This document shows, piece by piece, positions 1 through 5,806 of a stretch of DNA of 5,806 nt (positions are counted from its first letter, which is position 1; each line of letters begins with the position of its first letter). The stretch covers positions 1-5,806 of the forward strand of contig DAIDJH010000131.1 of assembly GCA_027451425.1 (NCBI GenBank), given 5' to 3'. The notes beneath the pieces are model-generated. The model ran no database searches and was not told the origin of the DNA. It worked only from the letters and a program-made list of their open reading frames with translations. Position numbers and translations under genes: made by a program. The DNA comes from Bdellovibrionales bacterium (lineage in GTDB: Bacteria > Bdellovibrionota > Bdellovibrionia > Bdellovibrionales > UBA1609).

Positions 1-889
1 GTTCATCAATGACTGATTCAAGTTGCTTGAAATTGTCGACATAAAAAAGCTGAGGTTGGGGTTTTGTAATGTCGTAATTGACGTTAACGCAGTCAATTGT
101 CAGTCGTCGTTTTTTTACAATTCCCGAAAAACAATTGTAGCTCTCGCCAACCGACGACAAGAGACCCGCTCCATAAATTTTAAATTTTCTAGTTTGTGCC
201 GATTCAGAATTTCGATTTTGGGCCCGACCACCTTGACGGATTAATCCGTACTCGGTGGACCACCAACCCAACCGCGAAAGTTTTGTGGCTTCACTCGTGT
301 ACTTGACCGACGCGAGCACGGTCTGCAGTTTTTTTTCCGCAGACGCGATCTCTTTTGAGGTTGCCTCGGCGCTTTCTTTAATCTCCGACAACTCTTTGAT
401 CGCCTCGTACACGTCTAAATCCTCTTTGGCAAAAATGGCTTTGCGCGCGATTTCGCCAAATCGATTCAAATACGAGGCAAATTGCGGATCCGAGATGATC
501 GGCGCGTGGCCGGCGGCTTCGTGCACGATATCTGGCGCGGGCGTGTACTCAAGATGCTCCAACCGACGCATGTCACAGGCGATGGGTAAAATGTTGAGGC
601 TCAAAAATTCAAGAAATACCGACGGAGGGATGAAACCCGTAACCGTCGCGACCTTCCAGCCAAATTTGTACAATTTTTTAGTCATTTCGGTCATCCGCGG
701 GATCCGGTCAGCGGTGATTCCCGTTTCTTTCAAGCCCGTCAGGTATTTTTCGTGGGCATGATCTTTGAAAAAAGCGCGTGAAACCCGCATGATGTAACGC
801 CAACTCGCGTGATCGATTGCCGTATATTTCGCGTAATCTTGGCGGGCGATGTAATCTTTCAAGTATTCGGGGATGGCTCGCTGTTTCAT
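1..889 (-). CDS. Biopterin-dependent aromatic amino acid hydroxylase, long type (C-terminus off window)
   Basis: This is an iron(II)- and tetrahydrobiopterin-dependent monooxygenase of the phenylalanine/tyrosine/tryptophan hydroxylase family (Biopterin_H). Such enzymes use O2 to hydroxylate the ring of an aromatic amino acid in the cytoplasm, typically Phe to Tyr. The frame is open for 296 codons from ATG 889 to the window edge. The 2-His-1-carboxylate iron site is complete: H123 and H128 in PDIVHEAAGHAPII, and E213 in GWWSTEYGL, equivalent to the VEFGL glutamate of animal enzymes. Other family signatures are FIPPSVF (86-92), LPIACDMR (101-108), KIYGAGLLSS (237-246) and PQLFYVDNF (279-287). 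The spacing between H128 and E213 is about 45 residues longer than in animal enzymes; the extra part is a Lys/Glu-rich, probably helical segment (about 155-195). There is no N-terminal ACT domain. An in-frame stop at 917-919 and the lack of other start codons fix the start, although no good Shine-Dalgarno sequence precedes it. The substrate (Phe, Tyr or Trp) cannot be decided here. Known long-type relatives are roughly 580 residues, so about half the protein lies outside. A phhA-like name would be possible but is not certain. Confidence 0.93.
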   Translation of the reverse strand, partial: MKQRAIPEYLKDYIARQDYAKYTAIDHASWRYIMRVSRAFFKDHAHEKYLTGLKETGITADRIPRMTEMTKKLYKFGWKVATVTGFIPPSVFLEFLSLNILPIACDMRRLEHLEYTPAPDIVHEAAGHAPIISDPQFASYLNRFGEIARKAIFAKEDLDVYEAIKELSEIKESAEATSKEIASAEKKLQTVLASVKYTSEATKLSRLGWWSTEYGLIRQGGRAQNRNSESAQTRKFKIYGAGLLSSVGESYNCFSGIVKKRRLTIDCVNVNYDITKPQPQLFYVDNFKQLESVIDE

Positions 890-974
890 ACTGTAGACAA
901 ATACACTGGTCTGCCGTTACATTCAAATCAGCGCTTTCACATTGCGCGCAGGGTACATGCTAAAAGGAGCGTTT
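890..974. other. Divergent intergenic region, hydroxylase / small membrane protein
   Basis: These 85 bases separate the start codons of two divergent genes and must hold both of their promoters. I see no convincing sigma-70 pair for either gene. Reading towards the hydroxylase, TTGAAT (reverse of 921-926) and TGTATT (reverse of 900-905) are only 15 bases apart, which is poor. The 8-base palindrome TGCGCGCA lies at 943-950 but is too short to call an operator. Confidence 0.4.
964..969 (+). promoter_or_regulatory. Strong Shine-Dalgarno deciding the start at 975
   Basis: AAGGAG lies five bases upstream of ATG 975. It picks this start over the in-frame TTG at 942 and ATG at 957, both upstream of the ribosome site and neither with a comparable one of its own. 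This is the clearest ribosome binding site in the window. Confidence 0.85.
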
Positions 975-1361
975 ATGCAGAACTGCCAAACATCGTGCGG
1001 TCGTTGTACAACTTGGATGAGCGTCGTTTTGATCGTTGTTGGGGCTATCGGCTTGATTGCCTCCATAGCTACCCACAAAGTTCTTGAAGGCACCGCAGTC
1101 GGGACCAGCGACTTCGTGCTTCTTCTTGGGCTCGCGATGTCGGCACCGAAAAGTTTGAAAGCGGCGATCGCGCTTCTTGTTATGGCAATCGCCACAACCA
1201 TTACGGTTTTCGCTAAATCAGGTGTCGGGTTTTACCCCGCAGTTGCCTGCCAAAGATGGTGGGGCGCCGCCGGCTTGAATATCGGTTATCTCACTATCGC
1301 AACTGGGTTAATTTTCGTCCTCATTCACGTCGCCAAACGCCTCGGAATTGATCCGAAATAA
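975..1361 (+). CDS. Small membrane protein with N-terminal CX3CX2C motif, function unknown
   Basis: I do not recognise this 128-residue protein. It begins with a short head carrying C4, C8 and C11 (NCQTSCGRC), followed by hydrophobic segments at about 14-36, 46-58 together with 62-80, and 97-120, so three or four membrane helices are likely. A fourth cysteine, C92, lies in the loop before the last helix, next to R94, W95 and W96. The C-terminus is short and basic (KRLGIDPK). The motif spacing resembles that of radical SAM enzymes, but the protein is far too small and too hydrophobic to be one. The cysteines could bind metal or form disulfides, which is inference only. The start at 975 is chosen for the Shine-Dalgarno sequence at 964-969. 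The gene is divergent from the hydroxylase and convergent with the lipoprotein gene that follows, so it appears to be monocistronic. Confidence 0.8.
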   Translation: MQNCQTSCGRCTTWMSVVLIVVGAIGLIASIATHKVLEGTAVGTSDFVLLLGLAMSAPKSLKAAIALLVMAIATTITVFAKSGVGFYPAVACQRWWGAAGLNIGYLTIATGLIFVLIHVAKRLGIDPK

Positions 1362-1404
1362 GTCTGTCAATTCAACTTAGCTCTTGCTATTCCAATCGCA
1401 TCGC

Positions 1405-2346
1405 TCAGAGCGACGAAAGCCAATGCGCAACCCAGGCCCAAATCGGCTGGCAGTAGCGGCTCCAAAAGTTTACGATAAAATCGGGATGATCTAACCGCGC
1501 ACCAGAAGGAGTGTGCAAAAATCCTTTTAGATATTTCGCGGCGGAGACCATGTCCACGCCATCCATCGAGCCCACTGAAGCGGGAATTCGACCGCCGCCC
1601 GACATCTCTTGGCAAATTTGATTGTCCATTTGCCCAAACTGCGCATCACTGTAGCCGCTGCTCAAATCCGACCAGAACGGATGGAGCTGCTCCAAATTGG
1701 CAACCGGCTTGTATTGCTCGTAAACGGTAGGGTTGGCGTAAAAAATTGGCAGAAGAAAATTCGATGTTGAAATCGCATTCGAACTTTGCGTGGAATCGAA
1801 ATATTCCACACTTGCGGCGTCATACGAATAATCCATACCGAGCAGAAGCACGTAAACACGGTTAAAAAAATCAGAAGTCGAAATACTCGAAGTTAAATTG
1901 AGCTGCTTCATCGCCGCCTGAATCGTCGAAAGGGACAGGTTGGGGTATTCACTCGTGGTGAGTAACCCCGTCAGTTTATCCATAAACATCATCCCAGCCG
2001 CAGAACCATAACTCACAACACCCGAAGTGGTCTCGGAATAAGGTACGATTTCGACATATGCAGTACTGGATGAATAAAGCTGCGAAGGGACTGCCGTGAG
2101 ATTCAAAAGCAAATCACTCGGAACAATTTGCCCCGCTTGATAATATGTGCTGACTTGCCCAGTTACACCGATTGAGGATGTTACGTTGTTACACTCGGCG
2201 AGCGCGGCGCCGGGGCTGATTGTCGACGCGGAAGTCGTTACTCCGCCTAAATTACCTCGCGCTGAAAAATTGTGCGCGCCGCATCCGCTGAGAGCGGGCG
2301 CGAACAACCACGGCAAAACCGCCCCGAAATAGCGTCCCAACCGCAT
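1405..2346 (-). CDS. Ser/Thr-rich lipoprotein of unknown function
   Basis: This gene encodes a complete 313-residue protein with a lipoprotein signal peptide: basic R2 and R5, a hydrophobic core, and lipobox LSGC with the lipidated cysteine at C22. Gly at +2 gives no inner-membrane retention signal, so outer-membrane sorting is expected if the Lol rules apply. The mature part begins with a Ser/Thr/Gly-rich stretch (about 28-60), continues with a segment that looks beta-rich (about 65-115), and then becomes more helical with many aromatic residues. Three further cysteines (C52, C245, C299) could form disulfides in the periplasm. The C-terminus is Trp-rich (WAWVAHW). I see no catalytic motif and do not recognise the family. 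The start ATG at 2346 is preceded by GTGAGG seven bases away and by a TATAAT box. The gene is convergent with the small membrane protein across 43 bases that contain no clear terminator. Its mature start (CGAHN) resembles that of the downstream protease (CGQHN). Confidence 0.88.
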   Translation of the reverse strand: MRLGRYFGAVLPWLFAPALSGCGAHNFSARGNLGGVTTSASTISPGAALAECNNVTSSIGVTGQVSTYYQAGQIVPSDLLLNLTAVPSQLYSSSTAYVEIVPYSETTSGVVSYGSAAGMMFMDKLTGLLTTSEYPNLSLSTIQAAMKQLNLTSSISTSDFFNRVYVLLLGMDYSYDAASVEYFDSTQSSNAISTSNFLLPIFYANPTVYEQYKPVANLEQLHPFWSDLSSGYSDAQFGQMDNQICQEMSGGGRIPASVGSMDGVDMVSAAKYLKGFLHTPSGARLDHPDFIVNFWSRYCQPIWAWVAHWLSSL

Positions 2347-2353
2347 GAAGAAA

Positions 2354-2379
2354 CCTCACTTGATTATTGTTATATTATA
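2354..2379 (-). promoter_or_regulatory. Leftward promoter -10 and Shine-Dalgarno for the 313-residue lipoprotein
   Basis: On the minus strand a consensus TATAAT (reverse of 2374-2379) lies about 27 bases before ATG 2346, and GTGAGG (reverse of 2354-2359) lies seven bases before that ATG. The best -35 candidate is TTCATT (reverse of 2396-2401) with a 16-base spacer, matching only three of six consensus positions. It lies inside the first codons of the divergent gene, so expression of the two genes could interfere. Confidence 0.55.
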
Positions 2380-2390
2380 TCGGTATCCTG

Positions 2391-3347
2391 ATGAAAATGA
2401 ATACAACGCGACCTTCATCTGTTTCAACTTTTCGTCTCATTCTTCCCTTTTTTTTCTTTTCGCTGGTCGGGTGCGTCCACATGCCGACCTCTCGGGTCAT
2501 CGCCACAGGACCAACGGCAAGTTTAGCAGCCGACAAAGGTCCGGTTGCGATAGCGTTCAAGCCTAAGCTCAACGATATCGACATAACCGATTATCACTCA
2601 CAATCGATCACCAAAGCCTATTCAAACGGCCACGTGGTGAAAACCCTCACCGATTCGCTTGATTTTACCGTCAAAACAAAAACAGTTGGTATCGACAAAG
2701 ACAACCAAAATGCAACTTACGATTTGAAAACGATTAAAAAGACCGGCCTCGCGGATCTGGCCGATTTCGCGCTCCCTGAACTTGGTGAAACGCTGGATCT
2801 TATTATGACCAACCAAGGCAAAGTTTTAAAAGCTGGCGATTACCCGCCTGGAACATTATTTTTTGTGCCACCAGTGTCACTCCCCGACAATCCGGTGAAA
2901 GTGGGCGACTCATGGTCAATGACATCCGAGTGGGTCAGCTTGAAGTCGGGAGTTCCACTCAAAATGAAAACGCTCTCAACACTCAAATCGATTCGCCAAT
3001 GCGGAACCACGGGCAAATGCGCCGAAATTACTTTGACCGGCACAGTTGAACTAGAAAACTCCACCGACTCGAGCACAACGGATTCAAATTCGAGCAGCTC
3101 CGACAAAACCTCTCCCGCCATGAAACCGCAATTCACGAGCTCAATGTCAGGATCGCTCTTGTTCTCTCTTGATCGCGGCACAGTCCTTTACTCATACCTA
3201 AAATCATCTGAGAGCCTGAGCGCAAAGACAACGAGGATTCAGATCGAATCATGCATGGTCACGCGCGTGTCAAACCCAATCGACGAGAACCTTTTGGGGA
3301 ATTCTCCTCTAGGATGCGACCCCTCGAACGACTTACCAAAGTATTAA
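2391..3347 (+). CDS. Lipoprotein, possibly DUF6263-like, with a Ser/Asp/Thr-rich insert
   Basis: This is a 318-residue protein with a lipoprotein signal peptide: R7 and R15, a very hydrophobic core containing FFFF, and lipobox LVGC with the cysteine at C28. Val at +2 predicts no inner-membrane retention. The mature region is mostly predicted beta structure with few charged catalytic-looking residues. The order of features recalls DUF6263-type proteins: a proline-rich loop leading into PVKVGDSWSM (about 168-177), a strand containing CAEITLTGTVEL, and a late GSLLFSLDRGTVLYS stretch. I recognise this only by pattern. A low-complexity, mostly Ser/Thr/Asp segment (223-242) interrupts what look like adjacent strands. 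ATG 2391 is chosen over an upstream in-frame TTG at 2367 because it gives a normal signal peptide. A second ATG at 2397 is nearly as good, and no clear Shine-Dalgarno sequence precedes either. The function is unknown; a structural or binding role in the envelope is more likely than catalysis. Confidence 0.87.
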   Translation: MKMNTTRPSSVSTFRLILPFFFFSLVGCVHMPTSRVIATGPTASLAADKGPVAIAFKPKLNDIDITDYHSQSITKAYSNGHVVKTLTDSLDFTVKTKTVGIDKDNQNATYDLKTIKKTGLADLADFALPELGETLDLIMTNQGKVLKAGDYPPGTLFFVPPVSLPDNPVKVGDSWSMTSEWVSLKSGVPLKMKTLSTLKSIRQCGTTGKCAEITLTGTVELENSTDSSTTDSNSSSSDKTSPAMKPQFTSSMSGSLLFSLDRGTVLYSYLKSSESLSAKTTRIQIESCMVTRVSNPIDENLLGNSPLGCDPSNDLPKY

Positions 3348-3396
3348 GTTCTTAGGTTCACTAAAACCATAGCTTATGGGACGAAAAGGTCACCCG

Positions 3397-3445
3397 TATT
3401 TTTCACGCCCCATCGCGCACTTTCTTGAAATATTTTTCAAGCCCC
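3397..3445. repeat. Imperfect 15-bp direct repeat pair
   Basis: TATTTTTCACGCCCC at 3397-3411 recurs as TATTTTTCAAGCCCC at 3431-3445. Fourteen of 15 bases are identical and the starts are 34 bases apart, about three helical turns. Both copies lie upstream of the protease start. Paired sites on the same DNA face are a common arrangement for a transcription factor, but no protein can be named. Confidence 0.6.
3424..3441. repeat. 18-bp inverted repeat (7-bp arms, 4-base loop)
   Basis: CTTGAAA at 3424-3430 and TTTCAAG at 3435-3441 are perfect reverse complements separated by TATT. The repeat overlaps the second direct-repeat copy. The stem is AT-rich and no T-run follows on either strand, so a rho-independent terminator is unlikely. 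An operator-like palindrome is possible. Confidence 0.5.
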
Positions 3446-3495
3446 TACCCATCTCCACACAGATATGATTTACCGTTGAACAACAAATCTTTGAT

Positions 3496-3501
3496 GGGGG
3501 A
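3496..3501 (+). promoter_or_regulatory. Ribosome binding site deciding the protease start
   Basis: The purine run GGGGGA lies seven bases before ATG 3509. An alternative in-frame ATG at 3494 overlaps this run and has no Shine-Dalgarno sequence of its own, so 3509 is the better start. The choice changes the signal peptide by only five residues. Confidence 0.6.
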
Positions 3502-3508
3502 AATCGGG

Positions 3509-5806
3509 ATGGGTAAGTTCAGTCAAATTTTACGTTCAATCGCCAATATCGCTGGCCTGGCACTGCTGGTCGCTGGTGCCGTGGTGTTCGCCGGTTGCGG
3601 ACAACACAACACTTCGCAAGCGACCGCACCGAACCCGAATATGGGCCAGTCGTTTCAGGTGGTAAAAAACTCGGGCAAACAACAGAACGACGATCTTGCG
3701 AATGGTTCAGACCTCGGACGCGGCCCGAATTACCACATCGCGATTGCCCGCTCAGCGCTCGGCAAAGAATTTCTTTTGCAAACCGAATTGATTGATCAGG
3801 TACCGGTCGCGGAAGGTTCGTCCCTAAAAAGTCGCATCGTGACTTTTCTCAAACGCGACAATAGCCTTTACATGCTTGAAACGACGACCGGGAACACCGT
3901 CACAACCGATTTGCCCCAAAATCTTCTTCTCGCGACTTTCCCGATCGTTCGCTCCGATAGTAATGAAATCGTATTTAACTTTAATGCGGGGATGCCGGTC
4001 GTTTACGTCGCCAGCGACATGAACGACTCTGACTTTAACGGCTCCGAATACGATCCCAAAACCGAGTTCCAAGCCCAACAGCTTTATGATAGCTATATCG
4101 CCGACGCGCAAGTCGAAGACACCGCGACAGTTCATCGCCTGACGATTCGTCAGGTCGCGCAACTTCAACATGATAAGAACGACACCCTCACTCCTGTTGA
4201 AGTCCGGTATTATTTGTCCCCGTACCTCCCCGACAAAACTTATCAACCCTCGGAACAATACGACGACTTCAATCACTACGGATATTTTCAGGTGGCACCA
4301 CAAATCACTGAATCGGGTGATTCCGTTCAGTACGCGATGCGCTGGGATCCCCGCCAAACAATTACTTATGCTATTTCTGCCAACACCCCTCCGCAATTCG
4401 TCGGAGCGGTAAAAGAAGGGGCACTCTACTGGAACAGCATCTTCGGCCGCCAAATGATCAAAGTTATCATGGCGCCGGCGGGAGTGACCGCGCCCAATCC
4501 CGATTACAATGTCATTCAATGGGTACCTTACGACACCGCAGGATACGCCTACGCCGACATACAGGCCGACCCACGCACGGGTCAGATTTTGCATGCGCAA
4601 GTGTTTATCCCGAGTGCGTTCGTGTTCGGCATGGAAAACGCGATTCATCGGAAAATCCGCAAATTCGCGGCCGATGCAAAATCAGCGGCAACAGTTGCGC
4701 GGCTGCGTGCCAACGAAAATTTGGCCGTGCAAAGAGCTGCGTACGCCGAAATCCGCGCCACAGTGGCACACGAAGTCGGCCACACTCTCGGCCTTCGCCA
4801 TAATTTCGCCGGTTCACTTGCCGCCAACTACACGATGCCCGCGCGCCAGCAATTAATTAAAAATTATTTGCTTAATCCAACCGCCCCGAATCTTCCTAAA
4901 AATCTTGTGGTCACAAGCTCTATAATGGACTACTTGCTGCTCGGCGACGACATTATGGTCAGCGAGCAAATCGCCCACGGCGGCGTTCTCAGTCACGATC
5001 GCGATGCGATTTTGCTGCTCTACAAAGGGATTCAACCCGCCGACAACAAATGGCCGCTGTTTTGTACGGATTCAGCCACCGACGAATATTACGATTGCAA
5101 AACGTTTGACGCTGGCTCATCCGAGGTCTCATTTCAAGCGTGGGAATCTCAATCGGCACTCGCGCATCTGCCAAACTCATTGATTGAACACTACATTGCC
5201 GCAAAAACGCCTTTCAAAAATCAAACCATGACGCCCGTTTCTGAAGTGGCTTTGCCTGACCCTAAGGAGGCGGCAATCGAAATGTTGAAGCCGCGTCTCG
5301 CGCTTCTTGAACAGCTCACTCCGCAAGCTGGCATTTTGGGCGTGCAGCAAAGTTATGACACTGTTGGCGGATTTAACTCAAGAGAGGTCCAGGCCGCTCA
5401 GGCCAACTATCTCATGTCGCAGGTTCAGATTAACGGCGGATTTACCTCGCTTCTTGCATTTCTACCCCCGACCTTTGCCATGACCCAATCCGTCCGCCTC
5501 GACCAACTTCTGCGCGGCGTTTATCGAACTGGAGTTGGCAGAGGTGAGCGTCAATTCGCGTTCTCGGATGATGAAATAAAAACTATTGAAGCCAACGGCG
5601 CGGAATTTTTCACGGCGTTTGCTTATGAATACAACAAAATCAACCTGGAAATTTTGGCCGGCGAAGGACTGGGCAAATTGCAGTTCCTCAATGATCCGTT
5701 GGCAAATAGATTTGGCAATTTTCTGACTAACGTTGCCGAAAAAATCATTTTTTCGATCCAATCCGTGGATGTCGTGGCGAAGGTCGCTTTGCCGGTATTT
5801 ATGTCG
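3509..5806 (+). CDS. Zinc metalloprotease lipoprotein, DUF5117/DUF4953-like (C-terminus off window)
   Basis: This is a large secreted metalloprotease, open for exactly 766 codons to the last base of the window, so the stop lies outside. The signal peptide has R9, a hydrophobic core and lipobox-like VFAGC, with lipidation expected at C30. Phe at -3 is less usual than Leu, and Gly at +2 suggests the outer membrane. Residues about 60-270 resemble DUF5117, including RYYLSPYLPDKTY and the NHYGYFQV strand. The catalytic part follows: RWDPRQTITYAI (278-289), ALYWNSIFG (305-313), IQWVPYDTAGYAYADI (336-351) and DPRTGQI (354-360). Next comes the extended zinc motif HEVGHTLGLRH, with ligands H421, H425 and H431 and catalytic base E422. 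SSIMDY supplies a metzincin-type Met-turn at M473, 42 residues after the last ligand. C519 and C530 could form a disulfide. The region after about 560 is mostly helical-looking. All active-site residues are present, so it should be an active peptidase; the substrate is unknown. Confidence 0.92.
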   Translation, partial: MGKFSQILRSIANIAGLALLVAGAVVFAGCGQHNTSQATAPNPNMGQSFQVVKNSGKQQNDDLANGSDLGRGPNYHIAIARSALGKEFLLQTELIDQVPVAEGSSLKSRIVTFLKRDNSLYMLETTTGNTVTTDLPQNLLLATFPIVRSDSNEIVFNFNAGMPVVYVASDMNDSDFNGSEYDPKTEFQAQQLYDSYIADAQVEDTATVHRLTIRQVAQLQHDKNDTLTPVEVRYYLSPYLPDKTYQPSEQYDDFNHYGYFQVAPQITESGDSVQYAMRWDPRQTITYAISANTPPQFVGAVKEGALYWNSIFGRQMIKVIMAPAGVTAPNPDYNVIQWVPYDTAGYAYADIQADPRTGQILHAQVFIPSAFVFGMENAIHRKIRKFAADAKSAATVARLRANENLAVQRAAYAEIRATVAHEVGHTLGLRHNFAGSLAANYTMPARQQLIKNYLLNPTAPNLPKNLVVTSSIMDYLLLGDDIMVSEQIAHGGVLSHDRDAILLLYKGIQPADNKWPLFCTDSATDEYYDCKTFDAGSSEVSFQAWESQSALAHLPNSLIEHYIAAKTPFKNQTMTPVSEVALPDPKEAAIEMLKPRLALLEQLTPQAGILGVQQSYDTVGGFNSREVQAAQANYLMSQVQINGGFTSLLAFLPPTFAMTQSVRLDQLLRGVYRTGVGRGERQFAFSDDEIKTIEANGAEFFTAFAYEYNKINLEILAGEGLGKLQFLNDPLANRFGNFLTNVAEKIIFSIQSVDVVAKVALPVFMS

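Larger units (their letters stand above)
3348..3508. other. 161-bp intergenic region upstream of the protease gene
   Basis: This gap separates two genes in the same orientation and holds a direct-repeat pair, a palindrome and a weak -10 candidate, TATGAT at 3464-3469, with no matching -35 at normal spacing. I find no hairpin followed by a T-run that would end the upstream transcript. The size and content suggest that the protease has its own promoter rather than depending on read-through. Confidence 0.5.

Noticed and set aside
23..60. Possible frameshift in the hydroxylase near the run of six A's at 43-48
   Set aside because: On recounting the run the frame continues as PQLFYVDNFKQLESVIDE to the window edge, with no shift.
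255..761. 168-residue open frame on the plus strand
   Set aside because: It is antisense to the hydroxylase, which carries all the conserved iron-site motifs in the other strand.
708..926. 72-residue minus-strand frame overlapping the start of the hydroxylase
   Set aside because: It is an out-of-frame reading of the hydroxylase N-terminus. The hydroxylase frame itself is continuous, so this is not a frameshift remnant.
975..1013. CX3CX2C as a radical SAM cluster motif
   Set aside because: The spacing matches, but the protein has 128 residues and is mostly membrane helices, with no room for the radical SAM barrel.
1401..1413. TCGCTCAGAGCGA inverted repeat as a terminator between the convergent genes
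   Set aside because: A one-base loop is impossible, and the realistic hairpin has only four base pairs. No T-run follows, and it overlaps the lipoprotein stop codon.
2345..2566. 73-residue plus-strand frame beginning MKKPHLIIV
   Set aside because: It overlaps the lipoprotein gene at 2391 in another frame and runs into low-complexity shadow sequence. It has no Shine-Dalgarno sequence of its own.
3424..3441. Palindrome as a rho-independent terminator of the 2391-3347 gene
   Set aside because: The stem is AT-rich and C-rich sequence follows instead of a T-run. It is kept only as an inverted repeat.
3824..4648. 274-residue open frame on the minus strand
   Set aside because: It lies wholly antisense to the protease gene, whose motifs are unmistakable, and its translation shows no recognisable domain.
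1..5806. CRISPR arrays, tRNA or rRNA genes, insertion sequences or prophage
   Set aside because: I saw no regularly spaced repeats, tRNA-like folds, transposase or phage genes anywhere in the window.

Overview
The window reads as ordinary chromosomal sequence from a Gram-negative bacterium of moderate GC content. It has five protein-coding genes, two of them cut by the window edges, and no RNA genes, insertion sequences, CRISPR arrays or phage genes that I can see. Three consecutive genes encode lipoproteins with signal-peptidase-II lipoboxes and no Asp at +2, which implies an outer membrane. Together with a 'long-type' biopterin-dependent aromatic amino acid hydroxylase and a large DUF5117/DUF4953-like lipoprotein metalloprotease, this suits a predatory or free-living Bdellovibrionota-like (former deltaproteobacterial) organism. 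That placement is an inference from gene content, not a measured result.

Layout: (1) complement(<1..889) is the catalytic part of an iron- and tetrahydrobiopterin-dependent aromatic amino acid hydroxylase, running off the left edge. (2) Transcribed divergently from it, 975..1361 is a small membrane protein with an N-terminal CX3CX2C motif and a strong Shine-Dalgarno sequence. (3) Convergent with that, complement(1405..2346) is an unrecognised Ser/Thr-rich lipoprotein. (4) Divergent from it across a 44-bp AT-rich gap, 2391..3347 is a second lipoprotein whose pattern resembles DUF6263-type proteins. (5) After a 161-bp gap carrying a near-perfect 15-bp direct repeat and a palindrome, 3509..>5806 is a 766-residue partial lipoprotein metalloprotease with a complete HExxHxxGxxH zinc site and a Met-turn. 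It stays open to the last base of the window.

The two best-supported enzymes are the two genes that run off the edges. The three lipoproteins form a cell-envelope block, but nothing in the sequence proves that they work together, and their orientations and gaps suggest separate transcription units. I found no convincing evidence of a previously undescribed multi-gene system. The features most worth checking are the repeat/palindrome region upstream of the protease, the enlarged insert in the hydroxylase active-site region, and the Cys-motif membrane protein.
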